This document shows positions 1-9,147 of a DNA stretch of 35,899 nucleotides, one piece after another. The translations under genes were made by a program, and so were the position numbers. Location: positions 1-35,899 of the forward strand of contig CALESB010000031.1 of the NCBI GenBank assembly GCA_937906995.1, read 5' to 3'. The notes beneath the pieces were generated by a model. That model was given only the letters and a program-made list of their open reading frames with translations. It made no database searches and was not told the origin of the DNA. The DNA comes from an uncultured Sutterella sp. (lineage in GTDB: Bacteria > Pseudomonadota > Gammaproteobacteria > Burkholderiales > Burkholderiaceae_F). The first letter of the stretch is position 1, and every line of letters begins with the position of its first letter.

Positions 1-987
1 TTGCGCCTTGTATCCATCGATTAAAATCGATGGTTTTACGGCTGTTTCTATAAAATTCCCTAGACCGTGAAGAATGACACCTCCGTTATAGGTCTCGACA
101 CCTCTTAACATGTGAGGTCCATGACCTAAAACAACACTAGCACCCGCATCAATCGCTTTATGACAAATCGTTGAAATAAATTCTGGAATTGTGAAAAAAT
201 CTTTTCCCCGCATCTCATGCGAGTGAATGCTGAACAGAACGACATCAGCTTGACGTTTTGCCTCTAGAATTTCATTAAGAATACGTTCTTCATCTCTCGG
301 ATCTGGCTTTGTTTCTACATAATTTCGCTCGTCAAGCACAAAGTTGACAGGCCCCAAATAGGCAATATTGTCAGGCATTGGAGGTGCATAGCCCAATTCG
401 ATAGTGAGTTCGTGGAGAGCGTTGACTTGACTAACTTTTTCAATATGCTTGACCGCATCAAACGTCGCTTTATCCACATGATAAATTGTTTGATAACGCA
501 AAGGATTGAGTCCCGGCCTAGCCGGCATTCGAAAGCCTTGGCCTCCAGCTACAGCAGCCGGATCAAAACTTGAAGTCGCCCCAATCAAAGCAACTCTTAG
601 CCCGTCAACCTCTAAATAACAGGCACCACTTGCCTCTTGAAGAGAGTGGCCTGTACCAGCAAAGACCATATGCCGACTTTGCAGATGCTTAATCGTTGCC
701 GTCACCCCCAGACAACCAAAGTCTCCTGAATGATTATTGGCCGTATTGAACAAATTGAAACCATAGCGAAGGATGTCATCAAGCATCACGGGATCTGTCA
801 CAGCCCACGTTCCACCACTCGAAGCTGCAGGATAAGCCTCATGGCGATGAAAGGTCATTTCCAAATTTGCAAAACGAACATCATGACTTTTGATAAGCGC
901 TTGAAGGTCTTCAAAACCTTTATATCCAACCTCGGGAAGTCGTCGAGTAATGAAACTATCACCCGTTGCGATAAAGCGAGTTGACAT
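1..987 (-). CDS. CapA-family metallophosphatase (partial, C-terminus beyond window)
   Basis: The reading frame is open from ATG at 987 to the window edge, giving 329 residues with no stop. It resembles the CapA/poly-gamma-glutamate synthesis (PGA_cap) branch of calcineurin-like phosphoesterases. Visible metal-site motifs are TGDSF (D10), NLEMTF (41-46), NTANNHSGDFG (81-91), SIHSH (253-257), GHGPHM (288-293) and HGLGNF (317-322). No signal peptide is seen, so a cytoplasmic hydrolase is more likely than a secreted capsule enzyme. The start is supported by an AGGGGG-like ribosome site about 7 nt upstream. The substrate cannot be inferred, since many CapA homologues sit outside any capsule locus. 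Family call firm, function uncertain. Confidence 0.82.
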   Translation of the reverse strand, partial: MSTRFIATGDSFITRRLPEVGYKGFEDLQALIKSHDVRFANLEMTFHRHEAYPAASSGGTWAVTDPVMLDDILRYGFNLFNTANNHSGDFGCLGVTATIKHLQSRHMVFAGTGHSLQEASGACYLEVDGLRVALIGATSSFDPAAVAGGQGFRMPARPGLNPLRYQTIYHVDKATFDAVKHIEKVSQVNALHELTIELGYAPPMPDNIAYLGPVNFVLDERNYVETKPDPRDEERILNEILEAKRQADVVLFSIHSHEMRGKDFFTIPEFISTICHKAIDAGASVVLGHGPHMLRGVETYNGGVILHGLGNFIETAVKPSILIDGYKAQ

Positions 988-1211
988 GAGGCACCCCCTT
1001 TAACAAAAAGCATATTCAGAGTTTTATACTCTTACTTTTTGTCATCCTAGGCTATCTCACATTTTCCCTTATAGTACAAACACTTAAAGTCAACAAAGGA
1101 AAATATTATCTATTGACATTAATCGTTATTAGCGCTGTTGATTTATTAATGAGAAATGTATGTTTGAGGCTGATTCAGGCGAATTATGAAATGTTTCTGT
1201 CTAACAGATAC

Positions 1212-1236
1212 ACAAAACCCCTGAAAGTTCAGGGGC
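1212..1236 (-). terminator. Rho-independent terminator downstream of tRNA-Ala
   Basis: Perfect 8-bp stem CCCCTGAA/TTCAGGGG with a 2-nt loop (1218-1235). On the minus strand it is followed by TTTT. It lies about 40 nt past the 3' end of tRNA-Ala. The remaining gap between it and the CapA gene (988-1211) is AT-rich and shows no other gene. Confidence 0.75.
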
Positions 1237-1272
1237 TCACTATTGACCGGATTTTAATCAAAAATATGACGG

Positions 1273-1348
1273 TGGTGGAGATGAGGAGGGTCGAACTCCC
1301 GACCTCTGCATTGCGAACGCAGCGCTCTACCAACTGAGCTACATCCCC
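1273..1348 (-). tRNA. tRNA-Ala (anticodon CGC)
   Basis: A 76-nt cloverleaf with encoded CCA. The acceptor GGGGATG pairs with CATCTCC and includes the G3:U70 pair that is the alanine identity element. The D stem is GCTC/GAGC, the anticodon stem CTGCG/TGCAG with loop TTCGCAA, and the T loop TTCGACC. It starts 51 nt after the stop of the U32 gene with no terminator between, so read-through from that gene is possible. Confidence 0.95.
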
Positions 1349-1399
1349 GACGGCTAAAAATTTTGCCACACCGCCCACTAAAAAGCAAAGAACAACTAC

Positions 1400-2665
1400 C
1401 TAGGAATTCTTGGCACTTTTAGCAACTTCTGATTGTCGAATCACGTATAACTTATCGTTTTCTCGAACCTTTTCAGCAATCTTAAAGGTAATATCCATAC
1501 CCTTTGTAATTTCTGTGACAGGCTTTTCATCACAGATGATTTCCTCTGGCGTCACAAAAATAGCACCGGTCGTAGGCCCAGTGATTAATAGCTTATCGCC
1601 CAATTGGAAATTCTGAGCTTGCACTAAAAACTCCCCTACACCAATCTTAGAGAAGTACTTAATGCACTTTCCTGCGTAGAACTTGGTTTCTGTTGCTAGT
1701 GATCCGTAGCGCTTGGTTAATTCTCCAATTGGCTGACCCAAATAATAGCCGTCCCAGAAACCACGATTAAAGACCGTTGCTAAACGCTCATCCCATGCCG
1801 TTTGACTGGCTTCACTCCAACGGCCTTGAAGAATCTCATCAAGAGCTTCACCATAGCATTGAGCCACAACACGAACATATTCCGGACCACGGGCGCGACC
1901 TTCAATTTTGAAGACCTTGACTCCGGCCTCTACCATACGATCCATAAAACCGATGGTTTTCAAGTCCTTTGGACTCATGATGTATTCGTTGTCAATTTCA
2001 AATTCGATATCGCGCTCTTTGTCTTTGGCAATATAAGTACGACGGCAATTTTGCATGCAATTACCACGATTAGCACTATAGCCACGAGTGCCTAAACTGA
2101 GGTAGCACTTGCCGCTAACTGCCATACAGAGGGCGCCGTGGCAGAACATCTCGATACGCACTAATTTTCCTGAAGGACCTTTAATTTGTTCCTCTTCAAT
2201 AGCTCTGGCAATTTCTTTGACTTGATCCAAGTTCAACTCTCGTGCAAGCACAACGACATCGGCAAAGCGAGCAAAAAATCGCAAGCTTTCAATGTTCGAG
2301 ATGTTCAACTGAGTAGAAAGATGCACCGGCTGACCAATGTCATAGCAATAGCTCATCACTGCGACATCACTGGCAATGATGGCATCAATGCCTGCTTCTT
2401 TAGCGGCATCAACGATTTTTTGCATCAATGACATATCTTCATCGTAAATAATGGTATTGACCGTTAAATACGTTTTGACCTGATGCTCATGGCACACTTG
2501 TGCAATCTCATGCAAATCATCAATCGTAAATGCCTTGGCAGAATGAGCACGCATATTCAAGTTTTCGATGCCAAAATAAATCGAATCAGCACCAGCTTGA
2601 ATTGCAGCATACAAACTTTCTCGCGACCCCACCGGGGCCATAATTTCAAAATCTTTACGGTTCAT
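1400..2665 (-). CDS. trhP: Peptidase U32-family tRNA hydroxylation protein (TrhP/YegQ-like)
   Basis: 421 residues, close to the short YegQ/TrhP branch of U32 and far shorter than RlhA. TrhP takes part in prephenate-dependent 5-hydroxylation of uridine 34 in tRNAs. The N-terminal half is barrel-like (APVGS at 10-14, then AGADSIYFG). The core has the family signature FCHGALC...SGKC...NRGNCMQNC, with four cysteines C180, C187, C203 and C207 spaced like the iron-sulfur ligands of U32 proteins. The C-terminal ~80 residues form a beta-rich extension. It follows the GNAT gene by 3 nt on the same strand, so the two are probably co-transcribed. The old 'collagenase/peptidase' label should not be taken literally. 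Symbol by similarity only. Confidence 0.85.
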   Translation of the reverse strand: MNRKDFEIMAPVGSRESLYAAIQAGADSIYFGIENLNMRAHSAKAFTIDDLHEIAQVCHEHQVKTYLTVNTIIYDEDMSLMQKIVDAAKEAGIDAIIASDVAVMSYCYDIGQPVHLSTQLNISNIESLRFFARFADVVVLARELNLDQVKEIARAIEEEQIKGPSGKLVRIEMFCHGALCMAVSGKCYLSLGTRGYSANRGNCMQNCRRTYIAKDKERDIEFEIDNEYIMSPKDLKTIGFMDRMVEAGVKVFKIEGRARGPEYVRVVAQCYGEALDEILQGRWSEASQTAWDERLATVFNRGFWDGYYLGQPIGELTKRYGSLATETKFYAGKCIKYFSKIGVGEFLVQAQNFQLGDKLLITGPTTGAIFVTPEEIICDEKPVTEITKGMDITFKIAEKVRENDKLYVIRQSEVAKSAKNS

Positions 2666-2668
2666 TTT

Positions 2669-3175
2669 CTAAAAAACAGAAGGAACTTTTTCAAAATCCA
2701 ACAACATGTCGTACCACTTTGCGCCACCATGCACAGACTCGGATACTCCTAGGCACTCATAGCCAAATTGCTCGTAAAAGCCAATCAATGACTCTTTGCA
2801 GGTCAAAATTAAACCTCGACGACCTTCCTCACGAGCCTTTTCGATCATCTCCATCATGAGCAATGCTGCAAATCCTTGATGACGTTCACTAGGAATCACT
2901 GCTAAGCCAAAGATACTTTGCCACTGACCTTCAGGATTGTGTAATTTTGCATCTTCATACAAATCATCTGTAATGGTTGTTTGATTTGTTACCATTCCAT
3001 CAATCAAGCCAATGGGTTTTCCCTCTTTTTCAAGAATCAAAAAGCAGTCAGAAAATACAGCCAAACGTTTTTGGAAATTTTCCAAACTACAAGCCTCCGC
3101 TTGTGGAAAAGATGATGATTCAATAGCCGATAAAACTTCAGCATCATCGACTGTAGCGACACGCACAGAAATCAT
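2669..3175 (-). CDS. GNAT-family N-acetyltransferase
   Basis: 168 residues of one GNAT domain, an acetyl-CoA-dependent N-acyltransferase. The acetyl-CoA loop appears as GLAVIPSERHQGFA (90-103), a variant of the Q/RxxGxG/A motif. Motif B is LIGFYEQFGYE (130-140). Layout and the long insert before motif A resemble the arylalkylamine N-acetyltransferase-like bacterial GNATs, but the acceptor is unknown. It is the upstream member of a two-gene unit with the U32 gene (3-nt gap). No clear Shine-Dalgarno is visible before the ATG at 3175. The family is certain, the substrate is not. Confidence 0.85.
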   Translation of the reverse strand: MISVRVATVDDAEVLSAIESSSFPQAEACSLENFQKRLAVFSDCFLILEKEGKPIGLIDGMVTNQTTITDDLYEDAKLHNPEGQWQSIFGLAVIPSERHQGFAALLMMEMIEKAREEGRRGLILTCKESLIGFYEQFGYECLGVSESVHGGAKWYDMLLDFEKVPSVF

Positions 3176-3196
3176 AAAAGTTGTCCTTTACACGAC

Positions 3197-3232
3197 AAAG
3201 CGCAGACGGATCTCAAACACCGACTGCGCTTT
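3197..3232. terminator. Hairpin between VOC gene and GNAT gene (weak terminator)
   Basis: 9-bp arms AAAGCGCAG and CTGCGCTTT (3197-3205/3224-3232). Four T residues follow on the plus strand and only three on the minus strand. It lies between two minus-strand genes, so it may partly terminate VOC transcription before the GNAT gene. Confidence 0.5.
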
Positions 3233-3254
3233 TATACCCTCAATGCTTGAGAAA

Positions 3255-3659
3255 TTACTTCTTCCAATGGCCGTGCACTAAAACAACACGATAGCCGTCT
3301 GCATCTTCATAAGCAACACTTGGCCATTTTCCATTGATATATTGAGCCGGAGGCGTCACTTGTTGCACGCCTGCATCAAACATACTTGCTAACAACGTCG
3401 TCCAAAGCTCATCACTTTCAATGCAAAAAACGCGATAGTATTCGCTCGAAGGTGCTCGAGGCGCATCTTCAGGACTACGCATTTGAGAAAACTCAAATTG
3501 ATACGGCCAATGCTTATGACCTAATAAAACGGTATCCATACCGTTAACATTTTCACCACGCTCTAAAACGTCAAAACCCAAACCATCACGATAAAACGGC
3601 AATAACAATTCAATATCTTTGGTCTGACGGGAGAGACGCAATTTAGGATAATCAGTCAT
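3255..3659 (-). CDS. VOC (glyoxalase/bleomycin-resistance) superfamily protein
   Basis: 134 residues with two beta-alpha-beta-beta-beta halves typical of vicinal-oxygen-chelate proteins. The N-terminal half contains LLPFYRDGLGFDVLER (18-33). The C-terminal half ends with a strand pattern YEDADGYRVVLVHG. Both match the YycE-like branch. A metal or substrate cannot be assigned, so dehydrogenase, lyase or resistance functions all remain open. It is divergent from pepA, with 180 bp between the two start codons. A TTTCT/AGGAGA-type ribosome site (AAAGGAGAATTTCAG) precedes the start. Confidence 0.8.
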   Translation of the reverse strand: MTDYPKLRLSRQTKDIELLLPFYRDGLGFDVLERGENVNGMDTVLLGHKHWPYQFEFSQMRSPEDAPRAPSSEYYRVFCIESDELWTTLLASMFDAGVQQVTPPAQYINGKWPSVAYEDADGYRVVLVHGHWKK

Positions 3660-3839
3660 CTGAAATTCTCCTTTCTATTCTTTCGCTAATAACTTCACTC
3701 ATTATAGAGAGTTTTTCATTCCCAACTGTAAGAAAAGCTCGAAAATTCAACACAATTTCGTTACATAAGAGATAGGAAAATCCCTATTAAACCGTTAAAA
3801 TGAATAGATTAATTTTATGAAATTGATACGGGGTCACTC

Positions 3840-5312
3840 ATGCAATTTTCTTTATCAACTCAAACATTTGACAAGATCAAAGCTGACACCTTGATGGTCG
3901 GTGTTTTTTCAGACAATCTCTTAACGCAAACTGCTCACCAAATTGATGAAGTCAATCACGGTTATTTAACGGATATCATCAAGCATAAAGAGTTCACCGG
4001 TAAAGTGGGTGAAACATTGTCTTTACGTCGTCTTGAAGGCGTCAAAGTTCGAGAAGTGCTCTTTGTCGGTTTGGGCGAGTCAAAGCTCTTTGATGAGGAT
4101 AACTTCTTAGCATCTTTCACCAAAGGACTTCGTATGGCTCGAAGCCAAACCATCGCCATCGATGTTATCGGTTGGGCTTGTGAGGAGCGTAGCTACGCTT
4201 GGTCCATTATGCATATGGCCATACAAGCTCTTACACTTGAAGAACCTTTACGTGAAGCTGATATCAATGAAAAAGATAAGCGAAAGCTCATTTTCATTGT
4301 CGAAGAAAAAAATGACGACATGGAAGATGCTCTCAAATTAGGCATGGGCATTGCTCGTGGTATGAATGAGGCTAAATGGCTCGGTAACTTGCCATCTAAT
4401 ATCTGCACCCCGAAGTATTTGAGCGAAGTCGCTAAATCTTACAAGTCAGAAAAAAACGTCAAAGTCACGATTCACAACCGCAAAGCAATTGAAAAAATTG
4501 GCATGACGAGCTTTTTAGCCGTTGCCCAAGGATCCGTTGCCGAACCTCACTTTATTGAAGTGCACTATCAAGGTGGAAAAAAGGATGACGCTCCGATCTG
4601 CTTAGTCGGCAAGGGCATTACGATGGATGCCGGTGGTCTTTGCTTAAAACCGGGCGCCAGCATGCTTGAAATGAAATACGACATGTGTGGGGCGGCTGCT
4701 GTTTTAGCCACCGTTCATGCAGTCGCTCAAATGCAATTACCTCTTAACGTCATTGCTTTGGTCCCAGCTTGCGAAAACCTTCCTGACGCAAATGCCATTA
4801 AACCTTCTGACATTATCAAGACTCTTTCTGGCTTGACCGTTGAAGTACTCAATACCGATGCAGAAGGCCGTTTAATTTTGGCCGATGCTTTAACGTACGC
4901 CAAACGTTATGAGCCGCAAAGTATCGTTGACGTCGCCACACTCACCGGCGCATGCGTCGTCGGCTTAGGTGACGTTTACAGTGGTCTTTTTGTCAATGAT
5001 CCGATCTTATGCGACACTTTAGAGGCTGCCGCCGAAGTCTCATTAGATGCGATTTGGGCTTTACCATTTAACGGAAAATACAAGGCTCAAATCAAGAGTC
5101 TAGTTGCCGATTGTGCCAATATTGGCCCCAAGGGCAAAGCAGGCGCTCCTATTGCTGCGACTTTCTTAGCTCAATTTATCGATCAAGAAACGCCGTGGGC
5201 TCACCTTGATATTGCGGGTACCGCCAACACTGGTGGTACTAAAGGCATGAGCACAGCACGACCAGTGCCATTATTGGTCACTTGGTTACATCACCTTGCT
5301 CATTTGAAGTAG
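3840..5312 (+). CDS. pepA: Leucyl aminopeptidase (M17, cytosol aminopeptidase)
   Basis: 490 residues, the usual length for M17. It removes N-terminal residues from peptides in the cytoplasm using two metal ions. The two signature blocks are complete: GKGITMDAGG with K258 and D263, KYDMCGAAA with D281, and NTDAEGRL with D340, E342 and R344. The spacing of these five ligands equals that of the E. coli enzyme shifted by 12 residues. TMDAGG replaces the more usual TFDSGG and keeps the metal Asp. holC follows after 12 nt, as in many beta- and gammaproteobacteria. A GGGGT ribosome site precedes the ATG. The upstream 180-bp gap shows no convincing promoter hexamers. Confidence 0.96.
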   Translation: MQFSLSTQTFDKIKADTLMVGVFSDNLLTQTAHQIDEVNHGYLTDIIKHKEFTGKVGETLSLRRLEGVKVREVLFVGLGESKLFDEDNFLASFTKGLRMARSQTIAIDVIGWACEERSYAWSIMHMAIQALTLEEPLREADINEKDKRKLIFIVEEKNDDMEDALKLGMGIARGMNEAKWLGNLPSNICTPKYLSEVAKSYKSEKNVKVTIHNRKAIEKIGMTSFLAVAQGSVAEPHFIEVHYQGGKKDDAPICLVGKGITMDAGGLCLKPGASMLEMKYDMCGAAAVLATVHAVAQMQLPLNVIALVPACENLPDANAIKPSDIIKTLSGLTVEVLNTDAEGRLILADALTYAKRYEPQSIVDVATLTGACVVGLGDVYSGLFVNDPILCDTLEAAAEVSLDAIWALPFNGKYKAQIKSLVADCANIGPKGKAGAPIAATFLAQFIDQETPWAHLDIAGTANTGGTKGMSTARPVPLLVTWLHHLAHLK

Positions 5313-5324
5313 GCGACCAGCAGC

Positions 5325-5771
5325 ATGGCACAACGCGTTGACTTTCACTTCAATGTGCCCAATCGCTATACCTATGCGTGTCGTTTAATACGTAAAGCAC
5401 GCTCAATGAATCTTAGCATTGCGATTTGGGCACGTGACGCCGGTAAACTCGAATTTTTCAGTCGTCAACTCTGGAGCTTTGACCCTACGGGTTTTTATCC
5501 CCATGTTCATGCTACAGATCCTTTAGCAGCAGAAACGCCAATTGTTTATGCCAACGACGAAGAATTGCTGCCTGCTCGAGATGTTTTGGTATTACTGGAT
5601 GACACCTTGCCAAATGATTACCATAAACTTTTTGAGAGATTCAACCGTGTATTCGATGTCGTTCCGCCCAATGAAAATGAGAAAATCGCGGCTCGAGAAC
5701 GCTTTAAGTTTTACCGTCATGCTGGCTTAAACCCGATTGCCCACGACCAAGGAACTCAAAAAAATGGATAA
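5325..5771 (+). CDS. holC: DNA polymerase III chi subunit
   Basis: 148 residues, the normal size of HolC. Chi joins the clamp loader to SSB through psi. The sequence shows the family's N-terminal FHFNV, the RKARSMNLSIAIWARD segment, and the conserved C-terminal block RVFDVVPPNENEKIAARERF (109-128) followed by KFYRHAG. It sits immediately after pepA and before valS, the classical pepA-holC-valS order. Its stop overlaps the next gene's start region by 8 nt, suggesting translational coupling. Confidence 0.93.
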   Translation: MAQRVDFHFNVPNRYTYACRLIRKARSMNLSIAIWARDAGKLEFFSRQLWSFDPTGFYPHVHATDPLAAETPIVYANDEELLPARDVLVLLDDTLPNDYHKLFERFNRVFDVVPPNENEKIAARERFKFYRHAGLNPIAHDQGTQKNG

Positions 5772-6147
5772 CTTATTAAGAAAAGAACCTACCATTGCGC
5801 CAAGAGACGATATTCCAGTTCTCAAAGATCGCGTTAATGTTTCGTGGGAAAAATTAAGTCGTGTTTTAGAGCGTGTCCCGACTGTTCAACCTGCTCCTGC
5901 TAAGGAGCAAGACTCAAACGTCGCCATACCGCCCTTAGATGAGCGTTTAGTTGCTGAGATTACGCGCCGCATAGCTCCTGCAGTATGTGCTCAAATCTCT
6001 GAGCAACTCGATGATGTTTTGACTTTGGCGTTAAACAATAGTTATCAGCGTATGCGTAATGACCTCAACCATCAATTAGAGGCATTAATTACAGAATGCG
6101 TTCGTGAAGAAACCCAAAAAGTCGTCCGAGAACAAAATCTCGGCTAA
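5764..6147 (+). CDS. Small conserved-context protein between holC and valS
   Basis: 127 residues from ATG 5764. I prefer this over the upstream in-frame ATG at 5737, because AAGGA lies about 10 nt before it and the longer form would overlap holC by 35 nt. The N-terminal 60 residues are proline-rich and probably disordered. The C-terminal half (about 60-125) is predicted helical, with repeated Leu/Ile and charged residues that suggest an amphipathic or coiled-coil helix. No catalytic motif, signal or membrane segment is visible. Burkholderiales commonly carry a poorly characterised protein at this position. The position supports a real gene, but I cannot assign a function. Confidence 0.75.
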   Translation: MDNLLRKEPTIAPRDDIPVLKDRVNVSWEKLSRVLERVPTVQPAPAKEQDSNVAIPPLDERLVAEITRRIAPAVCAQISEQLDDVLTLALNNSYQRMRNDLNHQLEALITECVREETQKVVREQNLG

Positions 6148-6185
6148 AATGTTTTGTCTTTGTTATTTGAAAAGTAAATTGAAAA

Positions 6186-9014
6186 ATGACCACTGAAGAA
6201 CTTTCCAAGAGCTTTGAACCAGCTGAAATTGAAAAACGTTGGTATCCCATTTGGGAGCAACGTGGCTACTTCAAGGCTAGCGTTGATCCTTCCAAACCCA
6301 GTTTTGCCGTGCAGCTACCTCCTCCGAATATTACGGGGATTTTGCACATGGGCCATGCCTTTAACCAAACCGTTATGGATACGCTCGTTCGTTTCCATCG
6401 CATGAAGGGTTACAACACAACGTGGGTTCCTGGCACTGACCATGCTGGCATTGCCACTCAGATCGTTGTCGAACGCCAATTGGAAAAGCAAGGCATTTCT
6501 CGTCGCGATATGAAGCGCGAAGACTTTATTGCCAAAATTTGGGAATGGCAAAAGTTCTCTGGTGGCACGATCTTGCAACAAATGCGTCGCATGGGTGACT
6601 CTGTTGACTGGGACCGTCTCTACTTCACCATGGACGAAAATCTCTCCAAAGTCGTTGTAGAAACCTTTGTTCGTTTATATGAAGACGGCTTGATCTATCG
6701 TGGCAAGCGCTTAGTAAACTGGGATCCTAAGTTGCAAAGCGCAGTGAGTGACTTAGAAGTAGAAAGCGTTGAAGAAGAAGGCCACCTTTGGGAAATTCGT
6801 TATCCAGCCGCTGACGGTGGCGAGGGTGTTGTTGTTGCAACGACGCGTCCTGAAACACTTTTCGGTGACCAAGCTGTTGCAGTTCACCCCGAAGACGAAC
6901 GTTACAAGCACTTAGTCGGCAAGATGCTTAAGTTGCCGTTATGCGATCGTGAAATTCCTGTGATTGCTGACGAATACGTTGACCGTGAGTTTGGTTCTGG
7001 CTGCGTGAAGATCACGCCTGCTCATGACTTTAATGACTTTGCAGTTGGTCAACGTCATCATCTTGAAGCAGTTAGCGTCTTAACCAAGACCGCTAAGATG
7101 AACGAAAATGTTCCTGCTAAGTATCAAGGCATGGACCGTTACGAATGCCGTAAAGCCTGTGTGAAAGACTTAGAAGAAGCCGGTCTTTTAGTTGCCATCA
7201 AAAAGCACAAGCACATGGTACCGCGCGTTACTCGTACCAATGAAGTGGTTGAGCCGATGTTAAGCGAACAATGGTACATGGCTATGACCAAGGCTGCTCC
7301 TGCAACCGCCATGTTCCCGGGCAAGTCAATTGGTGAAATTGGCCTCGAAGCTGTTGAATCCGGTGAAGTTAACATTCAACCGAAAGAATGGCGTGGTGTC
7401 TATCGTCAATGGTTGGAAAACCTTCAAGATTGGTGTTTGTCTCGCCAACTTTGGTGGGGTCATCAAATCCCGGCTTGGTATGACGAAGAAGGCAACGTCT
7501 ACGTTGCTCATAATGAAGAAGAAGCACAAGCTAAAGCGGGTGAAGGTGTCAAACTCACTCGTGACGAAGACGTCTTAGACACGTGGTTCTCATCTGCCAT
7601 GGTCCCCTTCTCCACGATGGGCTGGCCTGATGCCCAATCCCAAAGTGAAAAGGGCTATGACTTGTTCTTGCCGAGCTCTATGTTGGTCACCGGCTACGAC
7701 ATCATATTCTTCTGGGTTGCCCGCATGGTCATGATGACCCGCTACTTCACTGGTCGCGTCCCCTTTAAGGGTGTTTATTTGCACGGCTTAGTGCGTGATG
7801 CAGAAGGTAAGAAGATGTCTAAGAGTGAAGGTAATACCTTAGACCCGTTGGACATCATCGATGGTATTGATTTAGAGGGTTTGATCACTAAGAATACCCG
7901 TGGTTTGCGTCAGCCCGAAAAGGCTCCTATTGTCGAAAAGAAATTGCGCAAGAATTACCCAGATGGCATTGCACAACATGGCGCTGATGCTTTGCGCTTT
8001 ACGATGGCTGCTTTTGCAACGCTTGGTCGTAATATTAACTTCGATATTCGTCGTGCCGAAGGCTATCGTAACTTCTGCAACAAGCTCTGGAATGCAACGC
8101 GTTTCGTGATGATGAATGTTCAAGGCAAAGACTGTGGTTTAGGTGAAGACAAGACCATGGAATTTAGCTTTGTTGATCAATGGATCTTGACGGAATTGGA
8201 TCGCACGATCAATGAAGTTGAAAAGGCCTTTGCAGAATGGCGTTTAGACAATGCTGCTAATGCTATTTACTCCTTTGTTTGGGACTTGTACTGTGACTGG
8301 TACTTAGAGTTAACGAAGGTACAATTAGCCAACGGCAATGAGGCACAACAACGTGCTACCCGTCACACGTTGATTACTGTCTTAGAAGCTGTTTTACGTT
8401 TAGCTCATCCGATCATTCCGTTTATCACGGAAGAGTTGTGGCAAAAGGTAAGCGTTCTTGCTGGTACGCGTAAATCTGAAGAAGAAACTTCTATCATGAT
8501 TCAAGCATACCCGACCGCAACGTTTGCTCAAAATACAGAAGATGCCGTGGCTAAGATGAAGTTGACACAAGCCATGATTGACGCTATCCGTAACTTGCGC
8601 GGTGAAATGGAATTATCTCCTTCTCAACGTGTGCCCTTAGCTGTTGAAGGCAATGCTGAAATGCTTGAAACGGTTGCTCCGTATATTAAGCATTTAGCTC
8701 GTATTGCCGAGGTGGAAATCACTGAAGATCTCAGCAAAGCTGCCGAAGGTTCCATTGCTCCTGTGGCAATCGTTGATGACTACAAGCTCATGCTTGTTGT
8801 GAAGATCGACGTTGAGGCGGAACGCGCACGTTTAACCAAGGAAGCCGAACGCCTTGAGGGTGAAATCAAGAAGGCCCAAGGAAAACTTGGTAACGAACGC
8901 TTTGTTGCCAAGGCCCCTGAAGCTGTGGTGGCCCAAGAGCGCGAGCGCTTGGAAAACTACACTAAGCTCTTAGTTAAGGTAAACGAACAATTAGCTAAGT
9001 TACCAAAGGCCTAA
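6186..9014 (+). CDS. valS: Valyl-tRNA synthetase
   Basis: 942 residues, a class I synthetase that charges tRNA-Val and edits mischarged threonine. The HIGH motif is HMGH (54-57) after PPPNITGIL and the KMSKS motif is at 543-547. The CP1 editing domain contains TTRPETLFGD near residue 220. The C-terminal ~70 residues are a charged coiled coil (ERARLTKEAERLEGEIKKAQ and following) typical of bacterial ValS. The gene ends the pepA-holC-small protein-valS cluster and is closed by a strong terminator 12 nt after its stop. No clear Shine-Dalgarno precedes the ATG, but the N-terminus aligns with the family from residue 1. Confidence 0.97.
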   Translation: MTTEELSKSFEPAEIEKRWYPIWEQRGYFKASVDPSKPSFAVQLPPPNITGILHMGHAFNQTVMDTLVRFHRMKGYNTTWVPGTDHAGIATQIVVERQLEKQGISRRDMKREDFIAKIWEWQKFSGGTILQQMRRMGDSVDWDRLYFTMDENLSKVVVETFVRLYEDGLIYRGKRLVNWDPKLQSAVSDLEVESVEEEGHLWEIRYPAADGGEGVVVATTRPETLFGDQAVAVHPEDERYKHLVGKMLKLPLCDREIPVIADEYVDREFGSGCVKITPAHDFNDFAVGQRHHLEAVSVLTKTAKMNENVPAKYQGMDRYECRKACVKDLEEAGLLVAIKKHKHMVPRVTRTNEVVEPMLSEQWYMAMTKAAPATAMFPGKSIGEIGLEAVESGEVNIQPKEWRGVYRQWLENLQDWCLSRQLWWGHQIPAWYDEEGNVYVAHNEEEAQAKAGEGVKLTRDEDVLDTWFSSAMVPFSTMGWPDAQSQSEKGYDLFLPSSMLVTGYDIIFFWVARMVMMTRYFTGRVPFKGVYLHGLVRDAEGKKMSKSEGNTLDPLDIIDGIDLEGLITKNTRGLRQPEKAPIVEKKLRKNYPDGIAQHGADALRFTMAAFATLGRNINFDIRRAEGYRNFCNKLWNATRFVMMNVQGKDCGLGEDKTMEFSFVDQWILTELDRTINEVEKAFAEWRLDNAANAIYSFVWDLYCDWYLELTKVQLANGNEAQQRATRHTLITVLEAVLRLAHPIIPFITEELWQKVSVLAGTRKSEEETSIMIQAYPTATFAQNTEDAVAKMKLTQAMIDAIRNLRGEMELSPSQRVPLAVEGNAEMLETVAPYIKHLARIAEVEITEDLSKAAEGSIAPVAIVDDYKLMLVVKIDVEAERARLTKEAERLEGEIKKAQGKLGNERFVAKAPEAVVAQERERLENYTKLLVKVNEQLAKLPKA

Positions 9015-9026
9015 TCGCTTTGTGTT

Positions 9027-9060
9027 AAAAGCCTGAAATCAATGATTTCAGGCTTTTTCT
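9027..9060 (+). terminator. Rho-independent terminator of the pepA-valS operon
   Basis: Stem GCCTGAAATC/GATTTCAGGC with a 3-nt loop (9031-9053), flanked by AAAA on the left and TTTTT on the right. It starts just after the valS stop. Confidence 0.9.
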
Positions 9061-9147
9061 TTTGAGCACACGATCGATAAAGGTTTTTCGTGCCAATGTT
9101 TAAATTTTGCTAGATTAATTTTTTTAACTCTACGAGGAGATATTTTG

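Noticed and set aside
1113..1337. 74-residue frame on the plus strand
   Set aside because: It runs across the tRNA-Ala gene and its terminator and has no ribosome site.
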